A stretch of 64,000 bases of DNA, taken from positions 16,830,966-16,894,965 of the forward strand of contig JAJEKV010000014.1 of the NCBI GenBank assembly GCA_021234155.1, written 5' to 3'. The translations under genes and the position numbers were made by a program. Each line of letters begins with the position of its first letter. The first letter of the stretch is position 1. The notes beneath the pieces are model-generated. The model worked only from the letters and a program-made list of their open reading frames with translations. It made no database searches and was not told the origin of the DNA. This DNA is from Isoetes taiwanensis. Its lineage: Eukaryota > Streptophyta > Lycopodiopsida > Isoetales > Isoetaceae. Below, piece by piece: positions 10,311-23,472 of the stretch.

Positions 10311-13228
10311 AGGAGAATATGTCTAATAATAGCTTAGCATTACGAAGATTCTCAGGCTAGGCACTTAGAATGAATTTGTTTTTTTGTTGTTCCTTTATGA
10401 ATGGATCACAGAGGCATACAAGACTTGTTTTGCTAGCTGTAAGCAACTAGGAAGTAGGAGAGAAACAATTGTTGAAGAAGCAATAAAGCAAAGCACAACT
10501 TGATTTAGGAAAGCTGGGGCTTCTCCTGTGCTGGTGAGTGATGGATGACAGCCATTCAACTTGGCGGCTCTCGGATCATTTTATTTGTAGTCGCCTGTAA
10601 TGAGAAAGGGTTTTGCCCTCAGAGGATGCACCTAAGCTATAGGGGACACGTCATCTGCATGCACAGGATTAGAGGAAACCCCAACTGTATACACTTTTCC
10701 TTGTATAAAACCCCATCCCATAAGTAAGACCTTATATTGTAATAAATTTTGCACCCATACCATACCATACTTATACAAGCATTTTTGTTAGTGGAAAATA
10801 TACCCATCCCATCTATATACTTATTTCAAACGTACTAGGAAATATATCCAACAGCATAGAGTCTGAAATCCAATAACCCCTCTTCGCATCCAAAGATCAA
10901 AAGAAGCCCTCCCATACATGTTTAATCTATTCTCCTCCTGCCAAAATCCCCCTCACGACTTTGTATGGTATGAAATGCACAAAAACCGTACTTGTGTGTG
11001 ACATATATGTATGTTATCATATAAAATAACCCCCCCAGAGGTCGCTCACTAGTGTTGTATGGCAAGTACAGTATGAACCCCCCCTTGGTTTTGCTCTTTG
11101 ACAAACCCTGGTAAAAACTATATCAAGAAGAGATAGGTAGATGGATGGACAGATAGATAGTACTTTTTACATCAAATAGAGAATATAATAGAATTTTTAA
11201 TGTCCACGAAAACCAAGAGGCCATGGGACCCATATAACATTTTGTAGACAGATAGATAGAGAACATAGGCCAGAAATTATTTTGTAATTGGCAACAATGT
11301 TTTCAACGTATTGAAACATTATCGGAATCCCATTATGAGTAGCATGCACATTTGGAATTGGAACAAAAGTTCGGAACATGACATGCCAGAACGTCTTCGA
11401 AATTGAAATGGTGACATAATGCTATTCGTGGTAGCGCCAACTATACTTATAACATTGGACACTAAAGTCTAAGGCTAATGTGGAATACTAAGACACTATC
11501 CAAATTCTTCGACCCTGTTCCTTATATTGGGAATTCTGAGATGTTCTTTATAGTTTGCTTCGTAAGGCCAGAGCATAATCTTGTGGTCACATCAGTATTG
11601 GAGAACCTGGGGTCTAGGTCCTGAGTGTACGTTGGTATTTATGAGGATGCGTACAAAAATCTGACTCTATCAGGAACTCGGGAGCTATATCCACTTGTTC
11701 TTGAGAGCAATGAAATATTATGACTTGCAACTTGCATTCCCAGGTTATTCGCAAGAAATTTCTCTAGTTCCTACCATCTTGAGGATGAAAACGTATCTAT
11801 GAGGTTTCTGGCAAGGAATGCTGGGGAAACATTTTATGCGGATTGGTCCTGCAACAATATATGGTACAACCTGGGGCAAGTGTCTTTGATTTTTTTTCTT
11901 GGATGCCCTTGGCAGATCTACTCTTATGATTAAGAGGTTTTGTATTGTCTTCGAATTGCAAAAGTGCAGTGTTTGAAGGGGATTATGAGACAGAATTGAT
12001 GCTCTACTCAATTCAATCCTGGCTCTAAATCCAATTGATGCAAGCCGTAGGATTGATGATGGAAATGCATCAATCTAATAAATTCGTCCCATGGATTGAT
12101 GCATGAAAGTGCATACGAAAGTGTCCATGAGCTCATATTGAACAATCTATCCTAGTGCATCTTGCTTACAAGCAGATAAAAAAATACGCAATTTGATTTC
12201 GATGACCCTGCATTTGCCGGGGGTGAGTTTGACATACCTATGGATGCTGATAAAAGTATTCTTGATCTTGCTCATGGTATGATCCATTTCGGGGGGTACA
12301 ACTATCATATAAGGGGTATGTCATGTGTGTGCAAGGAATCACCAAAAACCTTATTGTATACGATTTAGAAATCTTCTAAAGACCCCCATCTAAGCCACAT
12401 ATTATACTAGAGTCACCTAAAAAACCTCCCTAGGTAAGAATATATGCATGGTTCAAGCCCAAAAAGCCCTTTTGGATCAGTCACATAGATTTTATGGCAA
12501 AACCCATGTGAATCACACTTGGATGCATCATAACAAATGATTTATATACAATATTTTTTCAATATATAAATATTCATAGGAAAATACCATCTATCTATCC
12601 ATTGTGGAAATTAATGGCGCGATTTTTTTAAGAACTTGTAAACCCTGCCATCTTAAATAGTAACATTTTTCTGATTGTCCGCGCGCCTGTTAAAAAGCCT
12701 AAATAAAATATCAATATTTCGTTAAATAATTACAGCTCTTTTTTAGCCCCTTTTAAAAATATAGAAATATGTATATTTTAGAATGCATAAGTAGATTATT
12801 CAAAATGAACAAATTTGTGGCAAAACAATGACATCGTCACAATGAAAAATTACATAAAGACGTGAATATACATATTGGACATACATAGGAAGAGCATAAG
12901 CATGCTTATATAAAAAATTAGCACTTAAAAACATGAAAGAAGAGTATAAAAGAAGCAAGAAGAGGCATAAAAGAAGCATTTTTGCATCTCTTGAAATGCC
13001 CTGATGTATACAATATCCGCATTGCTCATTCGTGTTCCTGCTCGTGATATATTGAATGTTAGCTTCAAAATGTCAAGAAATTTATATATCTAGCAAAAGT
13101 ACTGAGATGCCTAGCACCATTTCTAATGACAATAAGGTTAGCACTAGCACCATTTCTAATGAGAACAAGGTTACAAGGTAAAACACTCACCTGGAAGACC
13201 ATACCAATGTGACTCTCAAAGAATAACT
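10311..13228. other. Unrecognised stretch with one exon-like ORF at about 12199-12369 (+)
   Basis: Mostly AT-rich with no recognisable genes. A + frame at about 12199-12369 reads like coding sequence (DPAFAGGEFDIPMDADK, then a stop after ~55 codons) but matches no family I know. AGATAGATAG microsatellite bits occur near 11140-11160. Around 11745-12060 the base composition resembles degenerate coding sequence. Function unknown. Confidence 0.4.
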
Positions 13229-13438
13229 TCATTTGATTCTAAAAGCCAGCAGCATTAAAGATGAAAAAATAACAATAGGAAGAAGCATCAGGATGAAAGG
13301 AGGAGCAGACAGGGGTGGTAGCAAAGCCGGCGCTGCTAAGAGTATAAGCGTTATGCAAGCCATGAATACAATCTGCATGTTTGCCATAAGGTTGGTTTGA
13401 GCTTCCAGTTTGCTATGCCTATTTCTTGAAACTACCAT
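13229..13438 (-). CDS. ARGOS/OSR-like small membrane protein
   Basis: A 69-residue ORF with ATG at 13438. The C-terminal 45 residues are two hydrophobic helices joined by a proline-rich turn, TLILLAAPALLPPLSAPP then LMLLPIVIFSSLMLLAF. This is the layout of the OSR domain of ARGOS, ARL and OSR1 proteins (helix, LPPLPPPP, helix), which sit in ER membranes and promote organ growth or damp ethylene signalling. The turn here is LPPLSAPP, a slightly altered form. The N-terminus (MVVSRNRHSKLEAQTN) is short and basic, and family members usually have longer variable N-termini. The frame stays open upstream of the ATG, so the start is uncertain. Another two-helix protein cannot be excluded. Confidence 0.55.
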   Translation of the reverse strand: MVVSRNRHSKLEAQTNLMANMQIVFMACITLILLAAPALLPPLSAPPFILMLLPIVIFSSLMLLAFRIK

Positions 13439-14081
13439 TGGGACTTGTTCCCACAACTTGAGCAACTTGCACTTGCCCCTAAGGACAAGTCTTGAAACTT
13501 GGAATCATGTCTACATTATCACATGGGCTTCACGTGCACCATCTTAAACATAGACGGCAAAGCATTATTTACCTTGTCCTTATATTTCTAACTAAATTGC
13601 TCCTTTGCCGTAGAACATATACAAAGGATTTTAAAAACTTAGAATACTAATGGAGAATCAACATTGGTATATCAAGATTGTTGCAGGCACATACTACAAT
13701 CATTAATTAATGTGAGATCTAAACAAACTAAAACTAAAATGGAATTCCCTTTTATTGCCTAGCTGGCTTCCATGATGCATCCCTATTGGTTTTTTAGTCA
13801 TCTTACAATTTCTTACGTATTTTTTAGCATCACAAGTGTACGTAAAGAATCATATGCTTATCTTGTATGTGATGGTATTATGGACTTTCCACAAGTATAA
13901 CTTGCTAGACGAAGTGGCCAGTAGGATGCATCTCAGCTAATTAGACATGGATTCCTATGGTTCCAACCCCCCGATCTTGCATGAATACGCCCTTGCATGG
14001 AGACATGTAGGGCGTACTGCATGAATGTATAGCAAAATGATCTGAACTCCTACAATTTGAAAAAAAAAAAAAAAAAAAAAC
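13439..14081. other. Spacer ending in an A-run
   Basis: No gene recognised. It ends with about 20 A at 14060-14080, directly abutting the first copy of the tandem array. Confidence 0.5.
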
Positions 14082-15539
14082 CCAGTCCATACTAGTCTAA
14101 ACAACAGCCAACTAGCATGACATCTACCAAGGTCAATCCCTGTGGTAGTATGATCAGACCATACTAGGACCAAGGTCTATGATGGCACTGAGTTCTAATA
14201 CATCAAGTATTTAGTTCATAACCTACTGAAATCAATCTATCAAAGATCAGTGTAATACCTAGTTATTCGATTGTCATATGCAATCTGACCCTTTACGCCC
14301 AAGTCTAGAATACCAACAAGTAGGTTCATAACCCGACCAAAATAATTTCACATATTATCCTAATTTGAAAGTCTTTGTGTATTCTATGGACACTGCATCC
14401 TTAAGCTGTGTACCCATTGGCCAAAACCATATTACTTTAATGTCAAATAGACTAAGGCCAATCCTTAAAGCCATTGTAAGTGCATGTTTAAGACTTTATC
14501 TGAAATCCGCATGTCAAGACTTTATATGAGTCTGCATGTTTCTTATAGAAATTTCGGAGAAAAGACCTTAATTCCTATTATTGATCACGTGCATGTCTAT
14601 CCAAATGTCAATGCATGCATAAATGAACCCCGGACTATAATTTTCCATTCAAAGCATGCATGCATGCGAGTAATATATTGGATCGCTATATCCCGCCAAG
14701 AATTTTAAAAACACCGATGAGTAAATGTTTACCCTATTGCATCTTTGGAAAATGCAAACATTATAACCCTCTGCATAGACTTCGACTACTTGGGATAGAG
14801 CTAAAAAACTCAAGAACAGGTATTTTTAACTCGATTGCCATTTTTCATTGATGATATCGGCATATACAAACCATATATTAAACTCGAATACACGGGAGGC
14901 AAAAAAAGATTTATCCATTCCGATACATTAAAATGCCCATAATCGAGCCTTTAGAAAATAAACATGCTATGTGAATATATGTCTACGTAAATCTTTGTCA
15001 TATCCGCCATCCACATACAAGATGCTTAATACAACAAGATGCAACCCATTATATCTTTGTTTGATCTGTACCGATAATTATGGAGTATATATGGATCCAT
15101 AAAGCCCTTAATTCTATAATCGACATTGCTTTTAAACCATTATCATCATAAATATCAGATAAAGTTTGCTTCCAAATGGCATAAAGTTTAGTTAATCCTT
15201 CCCTTGAGACTTCACATTTTACAAACTCCACTTGTTCATGCTAAATTCCGGTTGACTTTTACTTCCGGCCCGGACTTGAACTTGAAAATAAAAAGATGAC
15301 AAGAGGAGGAGAAACCCGGTACACTGCAGACCAACCAACACAACATTAGCATGAAACATGGTAATGAGTGAGGGGCCAAAAGGTACATTAGGTTTCTCAG
15401 CTTATCGTTGGTCACCTATTGTAACCTTTTTACCCCAGGCTCAGTAAGACAGGAAGTATAAGATTAAGTGCATGCTTGAAAACATGCCAGCATGTTAATT
15501 AGATTTCAAAATTTAATCCCCAAGTAAGGACCTACATAA

Positions 15540-15896
15540 TTACTTTATTTCAAAGAAATACACCCAAACCTGATTATCCTCAAGTTCGTGTTCAGGATCA
15601 TCCTCATATTGCATTTCTGAAGTAATTTTCATAGAAGCAGAGGCGCCATGTTTGCTTTCCCATTCTGTAAGCTTGTTTCCAGCATCCTGATTGTTGGAGC
15701 CAGACCCATGATTGTATTGCCATGGGCGTTTAGGCTTTGTATTCTTTGAAGCTTCCAACTCAACTGTATTAAACTCAGTGTGTTCATAACAGGCTAGGGA
15801 TTCAGCCGCAAGCCATTTCTCTTCTAAATGCTCTTCCCCATCTGAACTATATGGGTATCCCTCAGAATCCAATTCTTGATAATGTCCACTATCCAT
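15540..15896 (-). CDS. Unidentified acidic protein exon, copy 1
   Basis: A 118-codon ORF from ATG at 15896, acidic and rich in Ser, Glu and Asn, starting MDSGHYQELDSEGYPYSSDG. After residues EDNQ the sequence is CAG followed by GTTTGG (exon end at 15570), a plausible 5' splice site, so the last residues of the open frame are probably intron. No domain recognised. It is repeated unchanged at 22294-22650 and with a deletion at 18944-19279. Conservation of the frame between copies only reflects recent duplication. Likely an internal or first exon of a multi-exon gene fragment. Confidence 0.45.
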   Translation of the reverse strand: MDSGHYQELDSEGYPYSSDGEEHLEEKWLAAESLACYEHTEFNTVELEASKNTKPKRPWQYNHGSGSNNQDAGNKLTEWESKHGASASMKITSEMQYEDDPEHELEDNQVWVYFFEIK

Positions 15897-17148
15897 TTAC
15901 CTTTTGTAGACGTTATCTTGCAGCAGACATTCTTTAAGACTCAATGTACCTTCTTAGAGGTGTGAAAGGAAGCTTAAGCATGTGAGCCAGGCAAGGAAAT
16001 CATTGATTCAGATCTCCGGTTTCCAGTCTCTATTCTACACCCTAAATACTTGAAAAGTTTGGTGAGATATCAAAAGGGAAGACTGACCCGTCAGTGCATC
16101 ATGGCCTGGGCCGCAGCTTCTTACCCAATTCCGACATTGCCTAGAATGCTAACATGCCTTTTTAGCTTTGGACCAAGGCGGCTTCTTCGTGGAAACTCAT
16201 CCATCGTTCACCAAATCGTACCAAAATTAGAGCTTATATCTTTATAATTTTCCTACGATATAACCTTTGATTTGTTGTGAAAATGTCAGGAATATTCCAT
16301 ATGCCTTATTGCCCATTTCGATTATACGTATCATTTTACACCATAGATCACCAAAGCAATAAATCCGCATTTCTATTGAGTTGAATATCCAACTTGAACT
16401 TATAATCCCCTTTCCAACTTGAATTTATAATCCCCTTATGCGATTACATAGATATTACCTCTATTCTAGTGATCCATCACCCTGGACGTTGCCACCTGAT
16501 GCTGCATGCAAATAACTTAAGATTATAAGAGAGAATATCTTTCCATTCAAGGTCTTAATCTTTCTGCCACGTTCCATATTAAAACCAACGTCAATCTGTT
16601 TAGGCTTCTAGGTGCATTCACGCAAGTGGCAAGCACTACTAGAAGTCTCCATGTTCAAAAGGAAATTAACATTAATAGTTTACATCAGCTATAGTAAACA
16701 TTGAGTTAAACATAAAAAAAGCCTACCTCCATCCGTAGGATAAGCTTGGCCCTGCCAAATGCTGTAATTGTAGGGAGGGTGGACCCCTACCATCACAGCT
16801 GGGGCCCAACCCTTACCCTATAAGTCTCCATAGTCCCATAAAAAACTTAGAACATATTTGCACAACTGTGTGTCCTTTAAAAGTCATCAGTGATCACCTG
16901 TATGAGGACAGTTGTGTAGAGTCCAGAAAAATGCTTGACATGAATATATTCTGTAACTCTTCCTGGTGAATCAAAGTATCAACCAAGTGGTATCGTACGC
17001 CTCAAAGCCAAGTGGCATAGTGCAAAGTATTCTATACCTTAGGCCGAGTGCCAGGTGTAAGGTATAAGCCAAGTGTCATATTTCTTTACAATAAGAAACA
17101 GTGATATGTAACTACTAGAATCACATAGAATAAAGCATGCAATATCTT

Positions 17149-17473
17149 ACTTGATAGTTTATTGCAACTTGCCAAATGCTCATTTCATTTCTGTAACTTA
17201 TAGTATCTGTTCCATTTGTATCAATTCCTCTCATTGAAGATAAATCGATTCCGCACTTGGGGATTCAGATTTGATATCATTGTACGCAGTAGAAGATAGC
17301 TCATTGTTCCATGCAAGAAGCTCCCGCACATGCAAAGTACCCTGTGAACTGTCAGATGACCTCATATTGGTTAACACATCACTTAAGTAGCATACAGTGT
17401 AACCACATAAATCTATTAAGGTAATTGAACTAAATACTTGAGTCCAAGATCCCAATGACCTTGGTATAAACAA
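17149..17473 (-). CDS. Unidentified exon-like ORF, copy 1
   Basis: A - strand frame reading SLGSWTQVFSSITLIDLCG and on to NDIKSESPSAES. It then shifts frame near ATCGAT and continues to AINYQ before a GTAAGA donor at 17148. The frame change sits exactly at a CGAT, the form that replaces CAG elsewhere in these repeats, so it may be a consensus error. It lies upstream of the 15540-15896 ORF on the same strand and could be an earlier exon of the same gene. No family recognised. Confidence 0.35.
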
Positions 17474-18943
17474 TGACCTGAAATTCCTAAGAAAACCCAG
17501 TCCATACTAGTCTAAGCAACAGCCAACTAGCATGACATCTACCAAGGTCAATCCCTGTGGTAGTATGATCAGACCATACTAGGACCAAGGTCCATGATGG
17601 CACTGAGTTCTAATACATCAAGTATTTAGTTCATAACCTACTGAAATCAATCTATCAAAGATCAGTGTAATACCTAGTTATTCGATTGTCATATGCAATA
17701 CAGCCTTACACGCCCAAGTCTAGAATACCAACAAGTAGGTTCATAACCCGACCAAAATAATTTCACATATTATCCTAATTTGAAAGTCACTGTGTATTCT
17801 ATGGACACTCTGCATCCTTAAGACTGTGTACCCATTGGCCAAAACCATATTACTCAGAATGTCAAATAGACTAAGGCCAATCCTTAAAGCCATTGTAAGT
17901 GCATGTTTAAGACTTTATCGGAGTCTGCATGTCAAGACTTTATATGAGTCTGCATGTTTCTTATAGAAATTTCAGAGAAAAGACCTTAATTCCTATTATT
18001 GACTGCTGCATGTCTATCCAAATGTCAATGCATGCATAAATGAACCCTGGACTATAATTTTCCTTTAAAACGCGCATGCATGCAGAATATATTGGACTGC
18101 TATATCCTGCCAGTAATTTAAAAACACTGATGAGTAACTGTTTACCCTATTGCATGCTGGAAAATGCAGCATTATAACCCTCTGCATAGACTTCGACTAC
18201 TTGGGATAGAGCTAAAACTCGAAGAACAGGTATTTTTAACTCAGTGCCATTTTTCATTGACAGATATCGGCATATGCAAACCATATATTAAACTGAATAC
18301 ACGGGAGGCAAAAAGATTTATCCATTCCGATACATTAAAATGCCCATAACTGAGCCTTTAGAAAATAAACATGCTATGTGAATATATGTCTACAGAAATG
18401 CTGTCATATCCGCCATCCACATACAAGATGCTTAATACAACAAGATGCAACCCATTATATACTGTTTGACTGTACCCCGATAATTATGGAGTATATCAGA
18501 TCCATAAAGCCCTTAATTCTATACTGACATTGCTTTTAAACCATTATCATCATAAATATCAGATAAAGTTTGCTTCCAAATGGCATAAAGTTTAGTTAAT
18601 CCTTCCCTTGAGACTTCACGTTTTACAAACTCCACTTGTTCATGCTAAATTCCAGTGACTTTTACTTCCAGCCAGACTTGAACTTGAAAATAAAAAGATG
18701 ACAAGAGGAGGAGAAACCGGTACCTGCAGCCAACCAACACAACATTAGCATGAAACATGGTAATGAGTGAGGGGCCAAAAGGTACATTAGGTTTCTCAGC
18801 TTATCGTTGGTCACCTATTGTAACCTTTTTACCCCAGGCTCAGTAAGACAGGAAGTATAAGATTAAGTGCATGCTTGAAAACATGCCAGCATGTTAATTA
18901 GATTTCAAAATTTAATCCCCAAGTAAGGACCTACATGATTACT

Positions 18944-19279
18944 TTATTTCAAAGAAATACACCCAAACCTGATTATCCTCAAGTTCGTGTTCAGGATCAT
19001 CCTCATATTGCATTTTTGAAGTGAGGCGCCATGTTTGCTTTCCCATTCTGTAAGCTTGTTTCCAGCATCCTGATTGTTGGAGCCAGACCCATGATTGTAT
19101 TGCCATGGGCGTTTAGGCTTTGTATTCTTTGAAGCTTCCAACTCAACTGTATTAAACTCAGTGTGTTCATAACAGGCTAGGGATTCAGCCGCAAGCCATT
19201 TCTCTTCTAAATGCTCTTCCCCATCTGAACTATATGGGTATCCCTCAGAATCCAATTCTTGATAATGTCCACTATCCAT
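18944..19279 (-). pseudogene. Unidentified acidic protein exon, copy 2, frameshifted
   Basis: Same start (MDSGHYQELDSEG) as the exon at 15540-15896, but a deletion near 19020 removes the ASASMKITSE region and changes the C-terminal frame, giving 111 codons. If the gene fragment was ever expressed, this copy is the broken one. Confidence 0.5.
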
Positions 19280-20498
19280 TTACCTTTTGTAGACGTTATC
19301 TTGCAGCAGACATTCTTTAAGACTCAATGTACCTTCTTAGAGCTGTGAAAGGAAGCTTAAGCATGTGAGCCAGGCAAGGAAATCATTCAGATTCGTATCT
19401 CCAGTTTCCAGTCTCTATTCTACACCCTAAATACTTGAAAAGTTTGGTGAGATATCAAAAGGGAAGACTGACCCGTCAGTGCATCATGGCCTGGGCCGCA
19501 GCTTCTTACCCAATTCCGACATTGCCTAGAATGCTAACATGCCTTTTTAGCTTTGGACCAAGCTGGCTTGCTGTGAAACTCATCCATCGTTCACCAAATC
19601 TGTACCCTAAAATTAGAGCTTATATCTTTATAATTTTCCTACGATACAACCTTTGATTTGTTGTGAAAATGTCCGGAATATTCCATATGCCTTATTGCCC
19701 ATTTCTGATTACTTCTGTATATCATTTTACACCATAGATCACCAAAGCAATAAATCCGCATTTCTATTGAGTTGAATATCCAACTTGAACTTATAATCCC
19801 CTTTCCAACTTGAATTTATAATCCCCTTATGCGATTACATAGATATTACCTCTATTCTAGTGATCCATCACCCTGGACGTTGCCACCTGATGCTGCATGC
19901 AAATAACTTAAGATTATAAGAGAGAATATCTTCCCATTCAAGGTCTTAATCTTTCCGCCACGTTCCATATTAAAACCAACGTCAATCTGTTTAGGCTTCT
20001 AGGTGCATTCACGCAAGTGGCAAGCACTACTAGAAGTCTCCATGTTCAAAAGGAAATTAACATTAATAATTTACATCAGCTATAATAAACATTGCCAAAT
20101 GCTGTAATTGTAGGGAGGGTGGACCCCTACCATCACAGCTGGGGCCCAACCCTTACCCTATAAGTCTCCATAGTCCCATAAAAAACTTAGAACATATTTG
20201 CACAACTGTGTGTCCTTTAAAAGTCATCAGTGATCACCTGTATGAGGACAGTTGTGTAGAGTCCAGAAAAATGCTTGACATGAATATATTCTGTAACTCT
20301 TCCTGGTGAATCAAAGTATCAACCAAGTGGTATCGTACGCCTCAAAGCCAAGTGGCATAGTGCAAAGTATTCTATACCTTAGGCCGAGTGCCAGGTGTAA
20401 GGTATAAGCCAAGTGGCATATTTCTTTACAATAAGAAACAGTGATATGTAACAACTAGAATCACATAGAATAAACCTCAAAGTAGCATGCAATATCTT

Positions 20499-20823
20499 AC
20501 TTGATAGTTTATTGCAACTTGCCAAATGCTCATTTCATTTCTGTAACTTATAGTATCTGTTCCATTTGTATCAATTCCTCTCATTGAAGATAAATCGATT
20601 CCGCACTTGGGGATTCAGATTTGATATCATTGTACGCAGTAGAAGATAGCTCATTGTTCCATGCAAGAAGCTCCCGCACATGCAAAGTACCCTGTGAACT
20701 GTCAGATGACCTCATATTGGTTAACACATCACTTAAGTAGCATACAGTGTAACCACATAAATCTATTAAGGTAATTGAACTAAATACTTGAGTCCAAGAT
20801 CCCAATGACCCTGGTATAACCAA
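20499..20823 (-). CDS. Unidentified exon-like ORF, copy 2
   Basis: Nearly identical to 17149-17473 in copy 1, including the ATCGAT frame change and the GTAAGA donor. No function recognised. The third array copy ends before this segment. Confidence 0.35.
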
Positions 20824-20846
20824 GGACCTAAAATTCCTAAAAAATC

Positions 20847-23472
20847 CCAGTCCATACTAGTCTAAGCAACAGCCAACTAGCATGACATCTACCAAGGTCA
20901 ATCCCTGTGGTAGTATGATCAGACCATACTAGGACCAAGGTCCATGATGGCACTGAGTTCTAATACATCAAGTATTTAGTTCATAACCTACTGAAATCAA
21001 TCTATCAAAGATCAGTGTAATACCTAGTTATTCGACTGTCATATGCAATATAGCCTTACACGCCCAAGTCTAGAATACCAACAAGTAGGTTCATAACCCG
21101 ACCAAAATAATTTCACATATTATCCTAATTTGAAAGTCACTGTGTATTCTATGGACACTCTGCATCCTTAAGACTGTGTACCCATTGGCCAAAATCATAT
21201 TACTTTCGAATGTCAAATAGACTAAGGCCAATCCTTAAAGCCATTGTAAGTGCATGTTTAAGACTTTATGAGATGCATGTCAAGACTTTATATGAGTCTT
21301 GATGTTTCTTATAGAAATTTCAGAGAAAAGACCTTAATTCCTATTATTGACTGCTGCATGTCTATCCAAATGTCAATGCATGCATAAATGAACCCTGGAC
21401 TATAATTTTCCTTTAAAACGCAGCATGCATGCATGAGAATATATTGGATTTGCTATATATCCCGCCAGTAATTTAAAAACACTGATGAGTAACTGTTTGC
21501 CCTATTGCATGCTGGAAAATGCAGCATTATAACCCTCTGCATAGACTTCGACTACTTGGGATAGAGCTAAAACTCGAAGAACAGGTATTTTTAACTCAGT
21601 GCCATTTTTCATTGACAGATATCGGCATATGCAAACCATATATTAAACTGAATACACGGGAGGCAAAAAGATTTATCCATTCCGATACATTAAAATGCCC
21701 ATAACTGAGCCTTTAGAAAATAAACATGCTATGTGAATATATGTCTCTGTAAATCTTTGTCATATCCGCCATCCACATACAAGATGCTTAATACAACAAG
21801 ATGCAACCCATTATATACTGTTTGACTGTACCCCGATAATTATGGAGTATATCAGATCCATAAAGCCCTTAATTCTATACTGACATTGCTTTTAAACCAT
21901 TATCATCATAAATATCAGATAAAGTTTGCTTCCAAATGGCATAAAGTTTAGTTAATCCTTCCCTTGAGACTTCACGTTTTACAAACTCCACTTGTTCATG
22001 CTAAATTCCAGTGACTTTTACTTCCAGCCAGACTTGAACTTGAAAATAAAAAGATGACAAGAGGAGGAGAAACCGGTACCTGCAGCCAACCAACACAACA
22101 TTAGCATGAAACATGGTAATGAGTGAGGGGCCAAAAGGTACATTAGGTTTCTCAGCTTATCGCTGGTCACCTATTGTAACCTTTTTACCCTGTGCTCGAG
22201 AAGACAGAAGTATAAGATTAAGTGCATGCTTGAAAACATGCCAGCATGTTAATTAGATTTCAAAATTTAATCCCCAAGTAAGGACCTACATGATTACTTT
22301 ATTTCAAAGAAATACACCCAAACCTGATTATCCTCAAGTTCGTGTTCAGGATCATCCTCATATTGCATTTCTGAAGTAATTTTCATAGAAGCAGAGGCGC
22401 CATGTTTGCTTTCCCATTCTGTAAGCTTGTTTCCAGCATCCTGATTGTTGGAGCCAGACCCATGATTGTATTGCCATGGGCGTTTAGGCTTTGTATTCTT
22501 TGAAGCTTCCAACTCAACTGTATTAAACTCAGTGTGTTCATAACAGGCTAGGGATTCAGCCGCAAGCCATTTCTCTTCTAAATGCTCTTCCCCATCTGAA
22601 CTATATGGGTATCCCTCAGAATCCAATTCTTGATAATGTCCACTATCCATTTACCTTTTGTAGACGTTATCTTGCAGCAGACATTCTTTAAGACTCAATG
22701 TACCTTCTTAGAGGTGTGAAAGGAAGCTTAAGCATGTGAGCCAGGCAAGGAAATCATTCAGATTCGTATCTCCAGTTTCCAGTCTCTATTCTACACCCTA
22801 AATACTTGAAAAGTTTGGTGAGATATCAAAAGGGAAGACTGACCCGTCAGTGCATCATGGCCTGGGCCGCAGCTTCTTACCCAATTCCGACATTGCCTAG
22901 AATGCTAACATGCCTTTTTAGCTTTGGACCAAGCTGGCTTGCTGTGAAACTCATCCATCGTTCACCAAATCTGTACCCTAAAATTAGAGCTTATATCTTT
23001 ATAATTTTCCTACGATATAACCTTTGATTTGTTGTGAAAATGTCCGGAATATTCCATATGCCTTATTGCCCATTTCTGATTACTTCTGTATCATTTTACA
23101 CCATAGATCACCAAAGCAATAAATCCGCATTTCTATTGAGTTGAATATCCAACTTGAACTTATAATCCCCTTTCCAACTTGAATTTATAATACCCTTATG
23201 CGATTACATAGATATTACCTCTATTCTAGTGATCCATCACCCTGGACGTTGCCACCTGATGCTGCATGCAAATGACTTAAGATTATAAGAGAGAATATCT
23301 TCCCATTCAAGGTCTTAATCTTTCCGCCACGTTCCATATTAAAACCAACGTCAATCTGTTTAGGCTTCTAGGTGCATTCACGCAAGTGGCAAGCACTACT
23401 AGAAGTCTCCATGTTCAAAAGGAAATTAACATTAATAGTTTACATCAGCTATAGTAAACATTGAGTTAAACA
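20847..23472. repeat. Tandem array, copy 3 (partial)
   Basis: Third copy, about 78% of a unit. It stops at GAGTTAAACATA followed by a ~20-base A-run and CCCACCC, which mirrors the A-run plus CCCAGTCC at the left edge of the array. Confidence 0.9.
22294..22650 (-). CDS. Unidentified acidic protein exon, copy 3
   Basis: Encodes the same 118-residue frame as copy 1 (15540-15896), with the same CAG/GTTTGG candidate donor after EDNQ. Intact but unrecognised. Confidence 0.45.
   Translation of the reverse strand: MDSGHYQELDSEGYPYSSDGEEHLEEKWLAAESLACYEHTEFNTVELEASKNTKPKRPWQYNHGSGSNNQDAGNKLTEWESKHGASASMKITSEMQYEDDPEHELEDNQVWVYFFEIK

Larger units (their letters stand above)
14082..17496. repeat. Tandem 3.35-kb array, copy 1
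   Basis: Starts with CCCAGTCCATACTAGTCTAA just after an A-run. The same sequence restarts at 17497 and 20847. Copy 1 is the longest. It carries a segment at about 16700-16745 that copy 2 lacks. It contains exon-like - strand ORFs at 15540-15896 and 17231-17473. Differences from copies 2 and 3 cluster at CAG/CTG triplets. Confidence 0.9.
17497..20846. repeat. Tandem 3.35-kb array, copy 2
   Basis: Second copy, 3350 bp, joined to copy 1 at CCTAAGAAAA/CCCAGTCC. It lacks about 60 bp corresponding to 16700-16760 of copy 1. About 20 bp inside the acidic exon is deleted, which shifts the frame of the ORF at 18944-19279. Confidence 0.9.
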
